From Polydactylus sextarius (lineage: Eukaryota; Chordata; Actinopteri; Polynemidae), in assembly GCA_016801845.1 (NCBI GenBank), contig CM028927.1, forward strand, positions 11,930,001 to 11,994,000: a stretch of 64,000 nt of DNA, given 5' to 3'. Positions 26,930-39,007 of this stretch are shown one piece after another. Position numbers and translations under genes: made by a program. Below the pieces are notes generated by a model. The model was not told the DNA's origin, did not search any database, and was given only the letters and a program-made list of their open reading frames with translations. Position 1 is the stretch's first letter, and every line of letters begins with the position of its first letter.

Positions 26930-27953
26930 CATTACCCTTAGGAATTGTCAGATATGTCTTGGGAATTCATCTTCCTCTCATTTATTCCAAGCTCTCCAGG
27001 CCCTGATGCAGCAAAGTAGACTCAAATCATGATGTTTCCACCACTATACTTTAAAGCTGGGATGATGTTTTCATGATGCTGTGCCATGCCCTTCCTACCC
27101 CAGATGCAGTGCTGTGTGTTTTTTTTCCAAATTGTTCAATCTGAGTTTCATCAGTCCACAAAACATTTTACCGATACCACTGTAGCGTGTCAATGTGCTC
27201 TTTTAAAAACTTCAGGCGTGCAGCAATGTTCTTTTTAGTAAACAGTGGCTTCCTTCATGATGTCCTGCCGTAGATATCCTGCTGTTCAATGTTTTACATA
27301 TTGTAAACTCATGAACAGAGACGTTAGCTGGTTCCAATGATGCCTGATGACTCTTCATTGTGCTCTTGGTGTCATTTTGACTGGGCTAGCAACAGCCCCA
27401 AAGTGCCTTCATTTGTGAATTGTTTGTCTAACTACAAAGGGGTGAATTTCTAAAGTTTCTCTAAAGTCTAAAGTCTGAAATAACTTTGTAACCCGTGCCA
27501 CCTTTATGTAAATCAACAATTCTTGATCATAGAGCCTCTGAAAGCTCTTGTTGGCAAAGCATGGCTCACATAAGCGTGTTTTTCTTGTACAGAGCAAACA
27601 GGTTTGAAGGGATTTTAACAGTCAAAGTAGCTGTAGTCCACACCTCCACAATCATTATCTTAACAAGACTCCAGGTGTGCTAAATCCTGACTCCAATTAG
27701 CTTTTTTAAGGTCATTAACTCAAAGGTTCACATACTTTCTCCAAAAGTATTATGAGGGTTTTTTTTTTTTTTTTTTTTTTTGGTCGTTCTCAACACATTA
27801 AAGATCAGGGTTTTTTGTGTGTTTCATTATTTTAGACACATTATATTTGTCAGTACCTTTGACTTAGATGAAGATCCGATCACGTTTTATGACAAATTTA
27901 TTCAGAAAACCATTCAAAAGCTACGCATACTTTTTCCTTTTTCACTGTAGTTC
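26930..27953 (-). mobile_element. Decayed Tc1/mariner-type element, second family
   Basis: The reverse strand contains broken Tc1 transposase-like coding, including a segment near 27000-27110 that reads like RKGMAQHHENIIPALKYSGG and an FAASGPGELG segment, both close to Tc1-family motifs around the second catalytic Asp. The right end (CAGTGAAAAAGGAAAAAGTA on the reverse strand) looks like a terminal repeat, and a related GTTCACATACTTT motif recurs near 27727. The left end was not found, so the copy is probably truncated. Confidence 0.65.
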
Positions 27954-30370
27954 CAAACAATTTTTTTTTCTAAAATCTACACTGTAGGTTTTAGAAACCT
28001 ACAAATGTTTAGAAACCCTTTTTTAAAAAAAATAAAATGTCTAATATCTTCAGCAGGAACAAATAGGATTTATTGACAATATTTAATTTTGTTTGGGCCA
28101 TGCAACTGAATCGACCTCATCCAAGAACTCATCCCATTAAAATCCATTTGAGAGAAATGTTTTCATGCTGTTTTTTATCAACAATGAAAACTGCCAGCAG
28201 AGCCGTTTTTTTATTATGAGGTTTTCGCTCCGTAAAATGACTCAACCTCCCACGGCTGTCAGCAGTGACACAGGTTTTATGTCAATAAACATTCAATCAG
28301 GACTGAAACTCTCCTCCGGGTGTTATGAGTTTTACAATCCTGAACTCATATTAAGTATTTCTTCCTCTCTTCCTCCCCTCTCTTCTTCTCTGCAGATCAT
28401 TGTAAGCTCCAGAGCCTGCTGGTGGCGTGAAATCAGAGTTCAGACACACACACACTCATATGTATGCACCAGAAGCATGAAATCAAAGTTCATGTTACAG
28501 TTTTTCCACTCTAAGTATTTTCTTTATGGACCTGCAGTTTTTTTTGAATCAGTTTAAGCTTTAGTGCTTAAAGGAAAAGGGATCATTTTACTGTGAATAA
28601 TAGATAAGTTTGGATTATAACCAAAAAGTTTAAACCAGAAAAAGTTGTGTCTTTACTGATCTACAAGTAATAATGATCAATTAAAAAAAATAATCTTATT
28701 TAGGAATACGGTTCATGTTATGTTTAAATTCAGTGGAGTCTCAAGTTTAAATGTGTGTTATTTTTCCTGAGGGGTTAGTTCCATTTTCTCACAGAGGTTT
28801 AAACGTTGGCATCTGAAAGCAACATGACTTTCTTTTGCCATTGTAGCTATTTAGGTTAATGACTGGCTGTCCTGCTGCTCATTACTTCTTGTCGGAGGCC
28901 GGACTAAAGGGTTGATGTAATGAGGCAAACCAGCGCTTTCATTTGTTTCTCGAGCTTCAGTGGAGTTTTCTTTCTTCTTCCTCTGCAGTCCTCACACCTC
29001 AGACGTATCGATGTTTACTAAGAGGTAGACAGGATTTTCTGCTTTTTTAGGTCCATCTTAAAGCTGGACTGGATGACCTTTACCTATAATTAACGTCCGT
29101 TAGTTTCAATCAATTGCCAAATGAGTTTTACACAATGTTTTGTAAGCTTTCTATCACCAGATATATCTCTATACTGGTGTTTAAATCCCCATGCTGGTAC
29201 ATTGGCAGCGATGCGTTTTACGTCAGTCAGCGATGACCTCATTCAAGCTCATTGTTAACAACACTCACGTCTACATTCAAATCATAATAATACCTGCCTT
29301 TTTTTTTTTTTGCTGAAAGCTCCAATATATTTGACTTTGCTTTGCAAAACAGGGAAGTGCAACCTGATGTTAAAAGTAAGCGAATGCTGAAAAATTCTTC
29401 CAAATTGGCAGCAAAACAACCATAACTCACTTAAAGCCTTTCAGCAAAGAATTAGTTTTCTTGGTGGAAGTATGTTGTTGTAAGAAAATGTCTTGTGTTG
29501 AGGTTTATTGAGAGTCTCTAGAAATGAGTGAGACACAGCAGCATAAGATGACTGACAGTGTATCTTATTATAATATAACACCAGGCAGACAGAAGAAGCT
29601 TCTCATTTGTTACACGTTGCGCCAGATGAAATGACAACTGTCACTTCATAGATTAAGAATCTGAAGTGTGTTTGTTTAGCATGGAGCTGGAGACAGATTG
29701 TGATTAGCCTACCTTAGCATTAAGACTAGAACAGCTGTCCTGGATGTTTTAATGTTCATTAACGTACAACATTCATCACCTAATATGATTTTTAGATAAT
29801 AATATTTGATCATAACTGCTCTTAACTGTTAAATAAAATAAAGTGTTCCAAATTAACATAAAGAGACTTTGTGTAATTCATACATAAGAAAATGAAATTC
29901 ATCATGTCTCTTCTGTTCTTAGTCTACATTCTCTCTAATTTCCTTTTCTCATTCCTTTTTTTTTTCTGTCGTCTCCCATCCCCCCTGCCCTTTTTCCTCT
30001 CCTTTTTTTCTCATCTTGTCCTTCATTCATTCAGTCACTGCCTCATTTCATTTGTTCTTTGCTCTTTCTACGTCTCTCCCCTCTTCCCCTCTCTCTCCTT
30101 CAATCTGCCACCATTTCTCTCTGTCTTTCTCTCATTTCCCAGTCCACTGAGTTAAATATGGGAAAACCAAACCAATCAGGCCATGACATGGTTATTATGT
30201 TTAACTATTTTTTTTAATTCTCACTCTCTCTCTCTCTCTCTCACATATGCCATTTGTTCTCTTCTTCCCTCCTCCTCTCGTTCTGCCTCTGTCTCACTTC
30301 TGTCCATCTGCAGGGTTTCAACACTTTAAGATTCAAACCCATAAATTAAGAAATCATTAACATTTGACTA

Positions 30371-30372
<2 letters not shown>

Positions 30373-30426
<54 letters not shown>

Positions 30427-30441
30427 GTGTGCGTGTGTGTG
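30373..30441. repeat. (GT)n microsatellite with GC interruptions
   Basis: About 24 perfect GT copies followed by imperfect GTGC-containing repeats. Confidence 0.95.
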
Positions 30442-30767
30442 CACCTTCTGGAGGATTCTTGAAAAATAAAAAGGCTACTATAAATTAAGTAACCATCTAC
30501 TTTATATGCACACACGTATATAAGTCATTTTTCCACTCAGATGATCCATAAGAAAGTACAAATGAAAAAGAGGTTCCATAAGAAATTCCAAATACAAGCA
30601 GATTTGCACATACACTACACGTATTATGCAAATTGTGCCTCAACCATGCAAAATTACTCAGCTCGTCCAGAGAATAAAACACACACACGTTAGAACACAC
30701 ACCATGTGTAGCTTATTCAGAACGAGCTGTGAGTTTGTTGTGGTATATCATCAGCAGATTGCAGGTG

Positions 30768-30804
<37 letters not shown>

Positions 30805-31475
30805 GATGCAGCAAAAAGGTGAAAAAAAGTAAAGAGTTGATGCAAACCTATGACACTTTTCTTGGCCACAGCGGCAGCATAAAGCAGTGAGAGTGAAGTG
30901 TCAGGTGGGGGGCAGCACATTCAGGTGATAATCTTTAGTCATTTCTTGGCAGGTGACAGAACTTGGCAGTAACACACTATGCAGTTAAAGTGACTGGTAA
31001 GATCATTGCTGTTAAACTGCCCGATCAGTCTCACAATTTTCTACAAAGGCGATATGAGTAATTCAAGTAAACACAATAAACAAAGTTTTGTGTCCTCTGT
31101 GTGTCACATTTGACTTATAATTTGTTGTCAAAGTTTTTTTTTTTTTTGCTTAACAACTATATCTATCTATATGTTCCCAAGGTCACATAACCTGTGGTAT
31201 CCTACTTCTGCCTTGTGTGTGTGCACACACTGGCACATTTGACACAGAGCTCCCTGTACTCAGAGGAAAGTCAGGACACTGGGATCCCACAGGACAGCAG
31301 TTTTCAACTTGTTCGGTCATTTTCAGGACACTGACAATTAAGTAGTGTAACTACCCTTTAATTAGATATAGGAAGAAATAGTGCCCTCATTAAGGACATA
31401 ATTAACGCAATCAATGAACGCTAAAGAGCACCATAATACCAATTAAACTTCACAGACATGTATAGTAGTTGTAGC

Positions 31476-31480
<5 letters not shown>

Positions 31481-31539
<59 letters not shown>
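31481..31539. repeat. (GT)n microsatellite
   Basis: About 29 GT copies. Confidence 0.97.
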
Positions 31540-31541
<2 letters not shown>

Positions 31542-31754
31542 AGACAGACCTATCTATGTTTTCATTATCTTATAGGGTGCAAAATTTCACACAACAAACT
31601 TGTTATTCAGGCATGTGAGGGTTGAAATGTTCAATTAATAAATGCATAGGGATTGATAGAGAGAGAGAGAGAGGGAGGGAGGGAGGGAGAAAATACCATA
31701 GGTAGTATAATTATCTGGAGTGACCTGAGTGTCCATGCATGTAGGACATATCTG

Positions 31755-31756
<2 letters not shown>

Positions 31757-31817
<61 letters not shown>
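31757..31817. repeat. (GT)n microsatellite
   Basis: About 30 GT copies; a GA/GGGA purine tract sits just before at 31659-31690. Confidence 0.97.
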
Positions 31818-31820
<3 letters not shown>

Positions 31821-32388
31821 CCTGTGTAAACCTCTCTTACCTCCATCATCACTGTTCTCTTCTTCACACTGAAACACCTCGAGAGTGACTTTTTCAACCC
31901 TTCACTATCCAAGTTCATCTCTCCTTTGTGTTTTTTTTTCTACTCCACCATCTTTTAACATTAAAATCTCAATTTAATACATTATATCAGAATAGAAGAG
32001 AGAAAAGCAGCTGCACTGGACAAATATGGTGTAATCATGATGGGACTGTTCATTCTCCTACCTCTAAAAACGACAACTAAATAATTAAATAAACTCTAAA
32101 TGATGTTCTTTATGAATTAAAGAAAAGGAGACATGGGGAGAGATGGAGAACAGGAACCATTCTAGGAAAATTCTTTCACTGCTTCTCTTCTCTTTTCATT
32201 CTGTCTTTTCACTTCATTGGAGGGATGTGAAGGTCTGTGGGAAATTGTCTTGGGAGATTATCAGTGTGTGTGTATGTGGTTGTAAGTCGAGGTTGTATGG
32301 TACATTTTTTATGTTTTTTTTTGTGTGTGTGTGTGTGTAGCATGTTCATTTTGCCATTTATAATTCTTTCGTGTGTGTGTGCGTGTGT

Positions 32389-32390
<2 letters not shown>

Positions 32391-32421
<31 letters not shown>

Positions 32422-32496
32422 GGTATTTTGTTCCAAAGCTCTAGAAAGCTCTTGTCAACTTTTTCACAGCAGGGGGGCTTGCTTCAATCACATGCC

Positions 32497-32570
<74 letters not shown>

Positions 32571-32692
32571 AGTCATAAAGTACATTTGCCGTCATGTTTG
32601 TATCCGTGTGCGACCATATTTGCCCACTTGTGTCTCAGCAGTTTTGTGCATGTGTTTGCATGTGTCTATGTATGTAAGCACAATGTGCATCG

Positions 32693-32743
<51 letters not shown>

Positions 32744-32769
32744 ATGTGTACATGAGGGTGTGTGTGTGT
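32391..32769. repeat. Cluster of three (GT)n arrays
   Basis: GT arrays at about 32391-32420, 32501-32569 and 32694-32742 are separated by short unique sequence, with a minor GT tract to 32769. The long CVCV frames here are repeat artefacts. Confidence 0.95.
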
Positions 32770-33290
32770 CGTCCAGGGAACATATAACTGGATTAGCCGT
32801 CATGCTTTTATTTCTGTAATGGAAACATCAGCAGCATAAAGAAAGTAGGGCTGAGGCCAGGCAGTGAGCGTGTACGAGACAGTGGGGAGAGAGAGAGAGG
32901 GAGAGAGATGGGTGTAAGAAGCGTACTTGGTAAGAGGAGCTTCTTAGTCCAAGATGTTTTTTTTTTCCTTCTGCTTCGAGTTTCATGCCTCATAATCACA
33001 GCATTGAAATTGAAAGCATCCTGTAAAAATTGGGCTACAAATATTTGAAAACGCTTTTACAAATCCAAAAGTTTCCTGGAAAGCACCATACAAACTGTTA
33101 CCAGTCATAGGCAAAAAAAATAAAGACAGATCAGAAGGTAACTTCACAGCTTTTTTTCTAAATATTAAGCTAAGCTAAGACTTCCATGTAGAGGATAACA
33201 GATGATGATAAATAAATGTGCAAAATGTGAACAAGTATCAGCTAGTATTGCTTGCTCACAATGGCAACTGTTTTTTGGTTTTTACATTCT

Positions 33291-33375
33291 ATAATGTAAA
33301 GTGCCTTGAGATAAATCTTTTTTTTTTTTTTAGGATTTAATGATACGCTATAAAAGGAAACTTTACTTGACTTGA
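33291..33375. repeat. Retroelement-tail-like fragment
   Basis: It contains GTAAAGTGCCTTGAGATAAA and CGCTATAAAAGGAAACTTTA, a pattern typical of the 3' ends of dispersed fish non-LTR elements (CGCCTTGAG...CGCTATATAAA). No coding part is nearby. Confidence 0.4.
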
Positions 33376-33874
33376 AGAATCAGTTTGGAAAAACAAGGTC
33401 TTACCAGATCACACACAGAATCTGGAATTTCTTCATTTTAGTGAAACAATGGTGGCTGTGCAGAAACAAAAACATAAATCAGTTTTTTAAGAGAAAATGT
33501 TGAGTAAAATGTTCAAATATTGTTTAAATTCAGCAAATACTACTTGGACTAGCCATGCAGCAGTGGCTGAGGTATACATAATGCAACTAGACAGCAGCTT
33601 TCACTGGATTTCCTCAGCCTATGATAAAAGATATATAAATTAAAACAAAGCAAAAAGACACATTTTATGCAAATGCAGACACCAGAGTTTGGATTGTGAT
33701 CGTGTGTGTGTGTGTGTGTGTGTGCAATAGCAAACTTGATGAATGTGTGTGTTGAGAACCTCTACAGGTTTACATGAGTGACAACGTAACAGAGAGTGAC
33801 ATGACTGTAGGGGATGTGAAAACAGGTCACAGGACAGTGTGTGTTTTGTCTCAAAGATTAGCAGGTCACCATGC

Positions 33875-33878
<4 letters not shown>

Positions 33879-33929
<51 letters not shown>
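33879..33929. repeat. (GT)n microsatellite
   Basis: About 25 GT copies; a shorter GT tract is at about 33702-33724. Confidence 0.97.
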
Positions 33930-33932
<3 letters not shown>

Positions 33933-35395
33933 ACACGCTTGCGCTGGGGCAGATGTCCATGGTCCCATGCCATCAGCAAGCTTCCGTGCGTGTGTGTGTT
34001 TTGTCTGTTCATGTATGTGAAGTGATGTGCAGCCAATCAACTCAATATCCTCCTCTTCAGTGACTCTGTGGCTGACAGCGAAGGATTGTTCGTGTCTCAG
34101 ACCTGAAGCAACAGCAGTAAAAAGTCAACCGATGTAAAAGTCAAACCCAAACAATCCTGTGGTAACAACAGTTGCAGATTGAGCCATTTCTAGAAACAAT
34201 TAAAAGACTAATTCCGCAAAACATTTCTTTTTGTTCTCTTATTTTCCTGATGACTTCATTTCAACTCAAACTCCAGGGAAATGAACTGGTCACGCACGTG
34301 CAGGCATACAATATAGAGAGCAAATTTTGACAACAACAGGGACTGAGACTTAGCAAAGTAAGCAATTTGAACAATTCTGCAGAGCTGAACAGAATTGATA
34401 GAATAGATTATACTACCAGGCTCTACTGTTGCTTGTCATTTTACAGCTAAATGACTACAGAAGTGAAAGAAATCATCATCATTTGGACTTTAAACCTGGA
34501 AAATGGCATCATTTTGTGAAATAATGTGGCAAAAAAGACGGCAAAATGGAATTCCCCATCGTTTTCTTTCATTATTGTAATGTATCAAATAACATTGTTT
34601 TTTTAAGATTCAAAAGGTTTAAATACTTTCCATGTATCTATTGTGCCTGTTTGTGTACAATCAAAACTATGAAGCAATGTTTTCGTGGTTTATTCTTAAC
34701 CCTGAATGAGTGACTGAATTTGATCTTTTTATGTGAAAAGACGATTTTTTTTTTTTTTTTTTTTTTACTATCGCACTGAAGAAAAGTGCGAAATTGCACT
34801 ATTGTTGCCAGTAACAAAGATTTCACATGAAAGCCAAGCAATGTTTGTAATATCAGATTGACGATTCAAGATTCACAACGGACGTACAGCATCTGTTTGT
34901 CAGTCAGACAAAACCCCTCTGAGATGACATTAACCTTATCCGCATGTTTGTGTCCCACCCAACAATGTCCATGTGTTTGTAAGATTTACAAGAGAAATAA
35001 TCTGACAAAAACATGTAGATATTTCCACTTTGTTTTTTGTTTTCCCTATCTTTCCCAATTCCAAACTAAATACAAAGTACAGAATATTAAAATGATGTAC
35101 CTAGACATAAACTAACCACTAATCTCTGTTCACAACACAAATAATAACAGCGTGTTATTATGATCAGTTTAATTCTGCCAACAATGTTTCACTGTGTTTC
35201 ATAACTCCTCTGTATAATTGTCTAATGTTCACAATCAGTTCAGCTCAAACCTCAACACCACTGAGGTTATAAAAAAACAACTGCACCATCTTGTGGTTAA
35301 TACAGCAGCACACGTCACTTTCTCAGTCATCCAGGTCATGATAATCTGTAAACTGAGAAGACAACTGCACTGGCTTGAAATACATGCATATGTTT

Positions 35396-35441
35396 TTTGT
35401 TTGTTTGTTTGTTTGTTTGTGTGTTTGTTTGTTTGTTTGTT
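35396..35441. repeat. (TTTG)n microsatellite
   Basis: About 11 copies of TTTG with one GTGT interruption. Confidence 0.95.
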
Positions 35442-36169
35442 GTTTTTTTTTTCGTTCAAGATTTCTTCTGTTCATGAGTCCAGGTGTGGATGTGTCTGGA
35501 AAATAAACTCCAGACTGATTCTTTCAAACCGCTGATCCTGGATGTGCCCTGAGATGTTGGTAAACTGTTGAGTCCTGGTTTGTTCCTCAGGTCCTGACTC
35601 TGCCAAAAGCTCAGCTGAACTCATTTAACTTAATTGAACACACATGATGGTGTGAAGAGATAACGACGCACTCGTCTATCTGACGACCGTCAAAGTCCTA
35701 AGTCCTTAAACTCACTGACCAATGCTCTGTTTACACAAAGCCACGTATTGATGATATATCCATGTGTTTTTGCCTTACACAAAAACAGAAGCTTAAATCA
35801 CAAAACAAGCTTATTTCTTAAACCTCCAGCCAAAGTGGAGATTTGGGGAAACTAAGCGTCAGGTGCATGACAATTGTGCATGGATTGTGACTGGCTAACA
35901 TGGCTTTATGCTTCTTGTTACACTGTCACCTATAGGTTTGACATATTCACAATAGCTCTTGATGGCATATTTCTGCGGATTTGTGAAAATGAATACTTTC
36001 TGGAGTACTATCTGGTGTGAATGAGGAAAAAGGAACAAGGAAATATCAGTTTCTGTAAAAACCTAACTACATGTCTACAAAAGTCTTTGCAGACATTACA
36101 CAACTCACTGACTTATTGACAACTTCTTATACTTAACTGTGTCAGTGTCATAACTTAGGAACTAACCAT

Positions 36170-36975
36170 AGGAACCAACGGGTAAATTTGCGGGATGTTG
36201 GCTCGTGTCTCCACCAGAGGAACAGTTCCCGAGGGGCACAAAGACATTTGTTTACAGCCAACATGGCAGCCATGGAGGAGCGGCAATCGCTCAACTCAGC
36301 TGTAGCTGCTGTTTTAAGAGATTTTAACAGCAGCTACTACATGTTTACCTGGCAATACTTATTCGACGCCATATTGCTTCTGCTGTGACGAAGCAAACTA
36401 CAATCAGTGAGATTTTCCGTTTCTGTTGCTACACATGCATCATCAGAATCAGTGGTCTGGTTGTAGCTCTGTCCTGTAGTACACAGGCATTTGATAGACA
36501 CCCATTAATCCCGGGTCTGAGAACTTCTTGTCCATGGGATCTTTGCCAGACTAAGCTGTGTCAACAAGTTGGTGCAACAGCCAGGCTAGCAGTCAACAAG
36601 AAGCACCATTTTTAAAACCCAGTAACAGAAACGTATTAATAAATAGTTTCTATGAATATAATCGAAGAAGCAAATGATGCAACACAGACACAATTTTTTC
36701 CAACACTGAACACAATGTTAAAAACAAAGGGATGGTTGCGTTCTCTCTCACACACACACACACCACTCACAACTGCAGCGTGTGGTTTATTAATAATAAC
36801 GTGATTACAAGGTCGCAGAGAAGACGGTTGGTAAAGTCCGTCTCATTCCCTGTCCTGTCAGTGATCGGGGTCTTACCCTCGGTGGAAACACAGTGACCAA
36901 GTGACACGATGTTCCTGAAAAGTTCCTGGACCCTAAATTTTATCCAGAACTTATTGGTGGAAACACAGCTATAAT
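36170..36975. mobile_element. Possible decayed DNA transposon or SINE cluster
   Basis: A small reading frame at 36264-36388 starts MAAMEERQSLNSAVAAVLRD and is followed by a tRNA-like stretch (GGTTGTAGCTCTGTCC at 36458-36473, then TCCCGGGTCTGAGA near 36510). CACCAGAGGAACAGTTCCCG on the left (36217-36236) and TGGTGGAAACACAG on the right (near 36957) have a loose inverted relation. Evidence is weak; no family is named. Confidence 0.3.
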
Positions 36976-38277
36976 CATAATATAAAAAAAAGATATTACC
37001 GTACGGAAAGTTTTCCTGCTTGACTGCTTTGTTTTATCTCAAACAACACAACCTTACAGTCTTACAGTCCTCTTAAAATCCTTTGCTGAGGTCATTTACA
37101 TGCTGTATGTTACGACATAGGTAAGCACATACAACTCTCTTATTTAAATCTTAACAATGGTCATGACATATGAACGTTGTACATTTGTTCCTATTTGATG
37201 CCCAGGGTGATGTTTTACGCAGGTGATTTCAGGTGACAAAAAAAATCAGCAGAATAAACTTTTAATACCAGGAAAGGTGTGGTGACTGTGTGTCAGCTCT
37301 TGGATTTGCAGTCAAATATGATAGATGGGAAAATACAAAGACGGCTTTGTTCTCATACTCTGGTCCGGTATCAGTGTGTCAATTAAAATTTGAAACCACT
37401 TCTTCATATGTGCTTAATGTACTTGTTCCTCGTACAAGAACAATGAAGCTGTGTTTTTGTGGTTCATCTGCAACTCCAGGAAAATTGTCAGCTGTCTGCG
37501 ATCACCTGTTGATAATACATAGAGTCAGTTTTTAGACAATTAGTTTCATTTGACTAAAACGTGACTATTTGACCTTTAAGTGAAAGAGCATTTATATTTG
37601 TATTATGTATTGACCCAACATTTAAATCCCAATCATATACCTAGTGCCTAAAAATAAAATAAAAAAATAGAATAGTACCATATGTTCTAGATGAGGTCAT
37701 TATTTTGCAAGGAGACGAACAGATTGATTGGAACTTTTACTTTTACTCATTTTGGAAATATCTATATATCATGTCATGCTATCAGGATTCATAACATATT
37801 GTTTGTCAGCCCATTCAATCCAGGGAAAATGTACATAAAAGATTCATATATTGTATATTATATTATTATATACAATGTGATTATATTGTATATATGCACA
37901 TATAGTAATATATTTTATGTTGTTTCATTAAAAATGGATTTAATTGGAATTGAGAGGCCACGAAACCATATAAAATTACAATGACATGTCAAAGAGACAT
38001 GAAATTTTTTTTCACTTTGTCACTTAATCCATAAAATATCTTCTAGACCTCAGTCTCACCAGACAGCAGTAAAGGCATGAACCTATTATAAAACAGGTTT
38101 ACTGAGCCAAAGTTGACGTGGCTGTTGGGCCAGACCAGTTTATATGAAGTGACTGTTAAAATTGTCATTGATTGATTTTTTTTTTTTTGTCCTATTTTTG
38201 TGCTGAGGGTCCATTTACTCTTCACCCACCCGCAAAATAAATTTCCAAATTATTTAATCTTGCATGTTGGTGTTTTA

Positions 38278-38327
<50 letters not shown>

Positions 38328-38796
38328 TTAGAGTTGGTGCAATTGACAAAACGTTGGCATAAAGGTCTATAAGGTTCTACTGAGGTTTTCTTGTCTCTCT
38401 CAATCTCAATCGCCCACACTCCAATACAATGGAAGTAAGTGGAATTTAATTTTTGGTGCATAAAATTACATCATTCATCACACGCCCGAAGCTTCATTGG
38501 CTGATGATGTTGATGATGTGATGTTGAGATGTTCTCTGCCCTGTACAGGTGACAATAGGTTTAATAGACAGGTATAGGACAGCATGAGCCACATCTCAGC
38601 CAATCACAATCCAGAGTCCAGGTCCAGTGACACTGCAGTGGTTTTAAGCTGATAACAGCTGTGAGCTGAGCTCTATACAGCTCAATGTGTCTGTAGAAAT
38701 ACCTTGGGACTGAATCAGCCTTTATGTACCTGTTTCTTTTCTAATTTATGAAAGAAGTATTAGTTTAAAAAAATAGTTTTAACAGAAAGTTTCAAG
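36976..38796. other. slc39a4 upstream region
   Basis: AT-rich DNA with an ATT array. The slc39a4 promoter should be in the right part. No TATA box or metal-response element was identified with confidence. Confidence 0.5.
38281..38327. repeat. (ATT)n microsatellite
   Basis: About 15 ATT copies, roughly 470 bases upstream of slc39a4 exon 1. Confidence 0.97.
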
Positions 38797-39007
38797 ATGT
38801 TTCCCTCTACGCTGATATCTCTCATTGTATTTCTTTGCTCGGGTTTGTTCAGGTCATGTTTCGGGTTCTCCCGCACTGGATCAAGTCTTCATGGATGTGG
38901 TCGGCATCGTGTCTCCAGGACAGCAGACACTGACCGGGGAGTCACTTCGCTCCCTCTTTAATACACTAGAGAAACGTGTGCAGTGTGGCGAAGTGTCGTG
39001 TGAAAAG
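38797..39007 (+). other. slc39a4: slc39a4 exon 1 with apparent frame break
   Basis: The ATG at 38797 opens MFPSTLISLIVFLCSGLF, a typical signal peptide with a hydrophobic core. The mature ectodomain frame (HVSGSPALDQVFMDVV and on to SCEK before the GTAAGT donor) lies in a different frame, one base off. That frame has no in-frame ATG before FMDVV and meets a TGA just upstream at 38813-38815. The break falls at the CAGG near 38850-38853. An alternative reading treats GGTTTGTTCAG (38842-38852) as a 3' splice site for an unseen upstream exon ending in phase 1. Confidence 0.7.

Larger units (their letters stand above)
27954..36169. other. Intergenic DNA, no gene recognised
   Basis: Contains the GT arrays listed, pyrimidine-rich tracts (29940-30140, 30220-30300), a poly-T of about 30 at 30771-30800 and one retroelement-tail-like fragment. 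A 130-codon open frame at 28165-28557 shows no domain or splice context that I can support. Confidence 0.65.

Noticed and set aside
28165..28557. 130-codon plus-strand frame
   Set aside because: No recognisable domain, no splice partners, and composition like surrounding intergenic DNA.
38531..38558. Possible upstream slc39a4 exon starting MLRCSLPCT with a phase-1 GT donor
   Set aside because: It would fit the phase of the 38853 acceptor, but it encodes no signal-peptide core and the donor GTGACA is weak; kept only as an alternative to the frame break.
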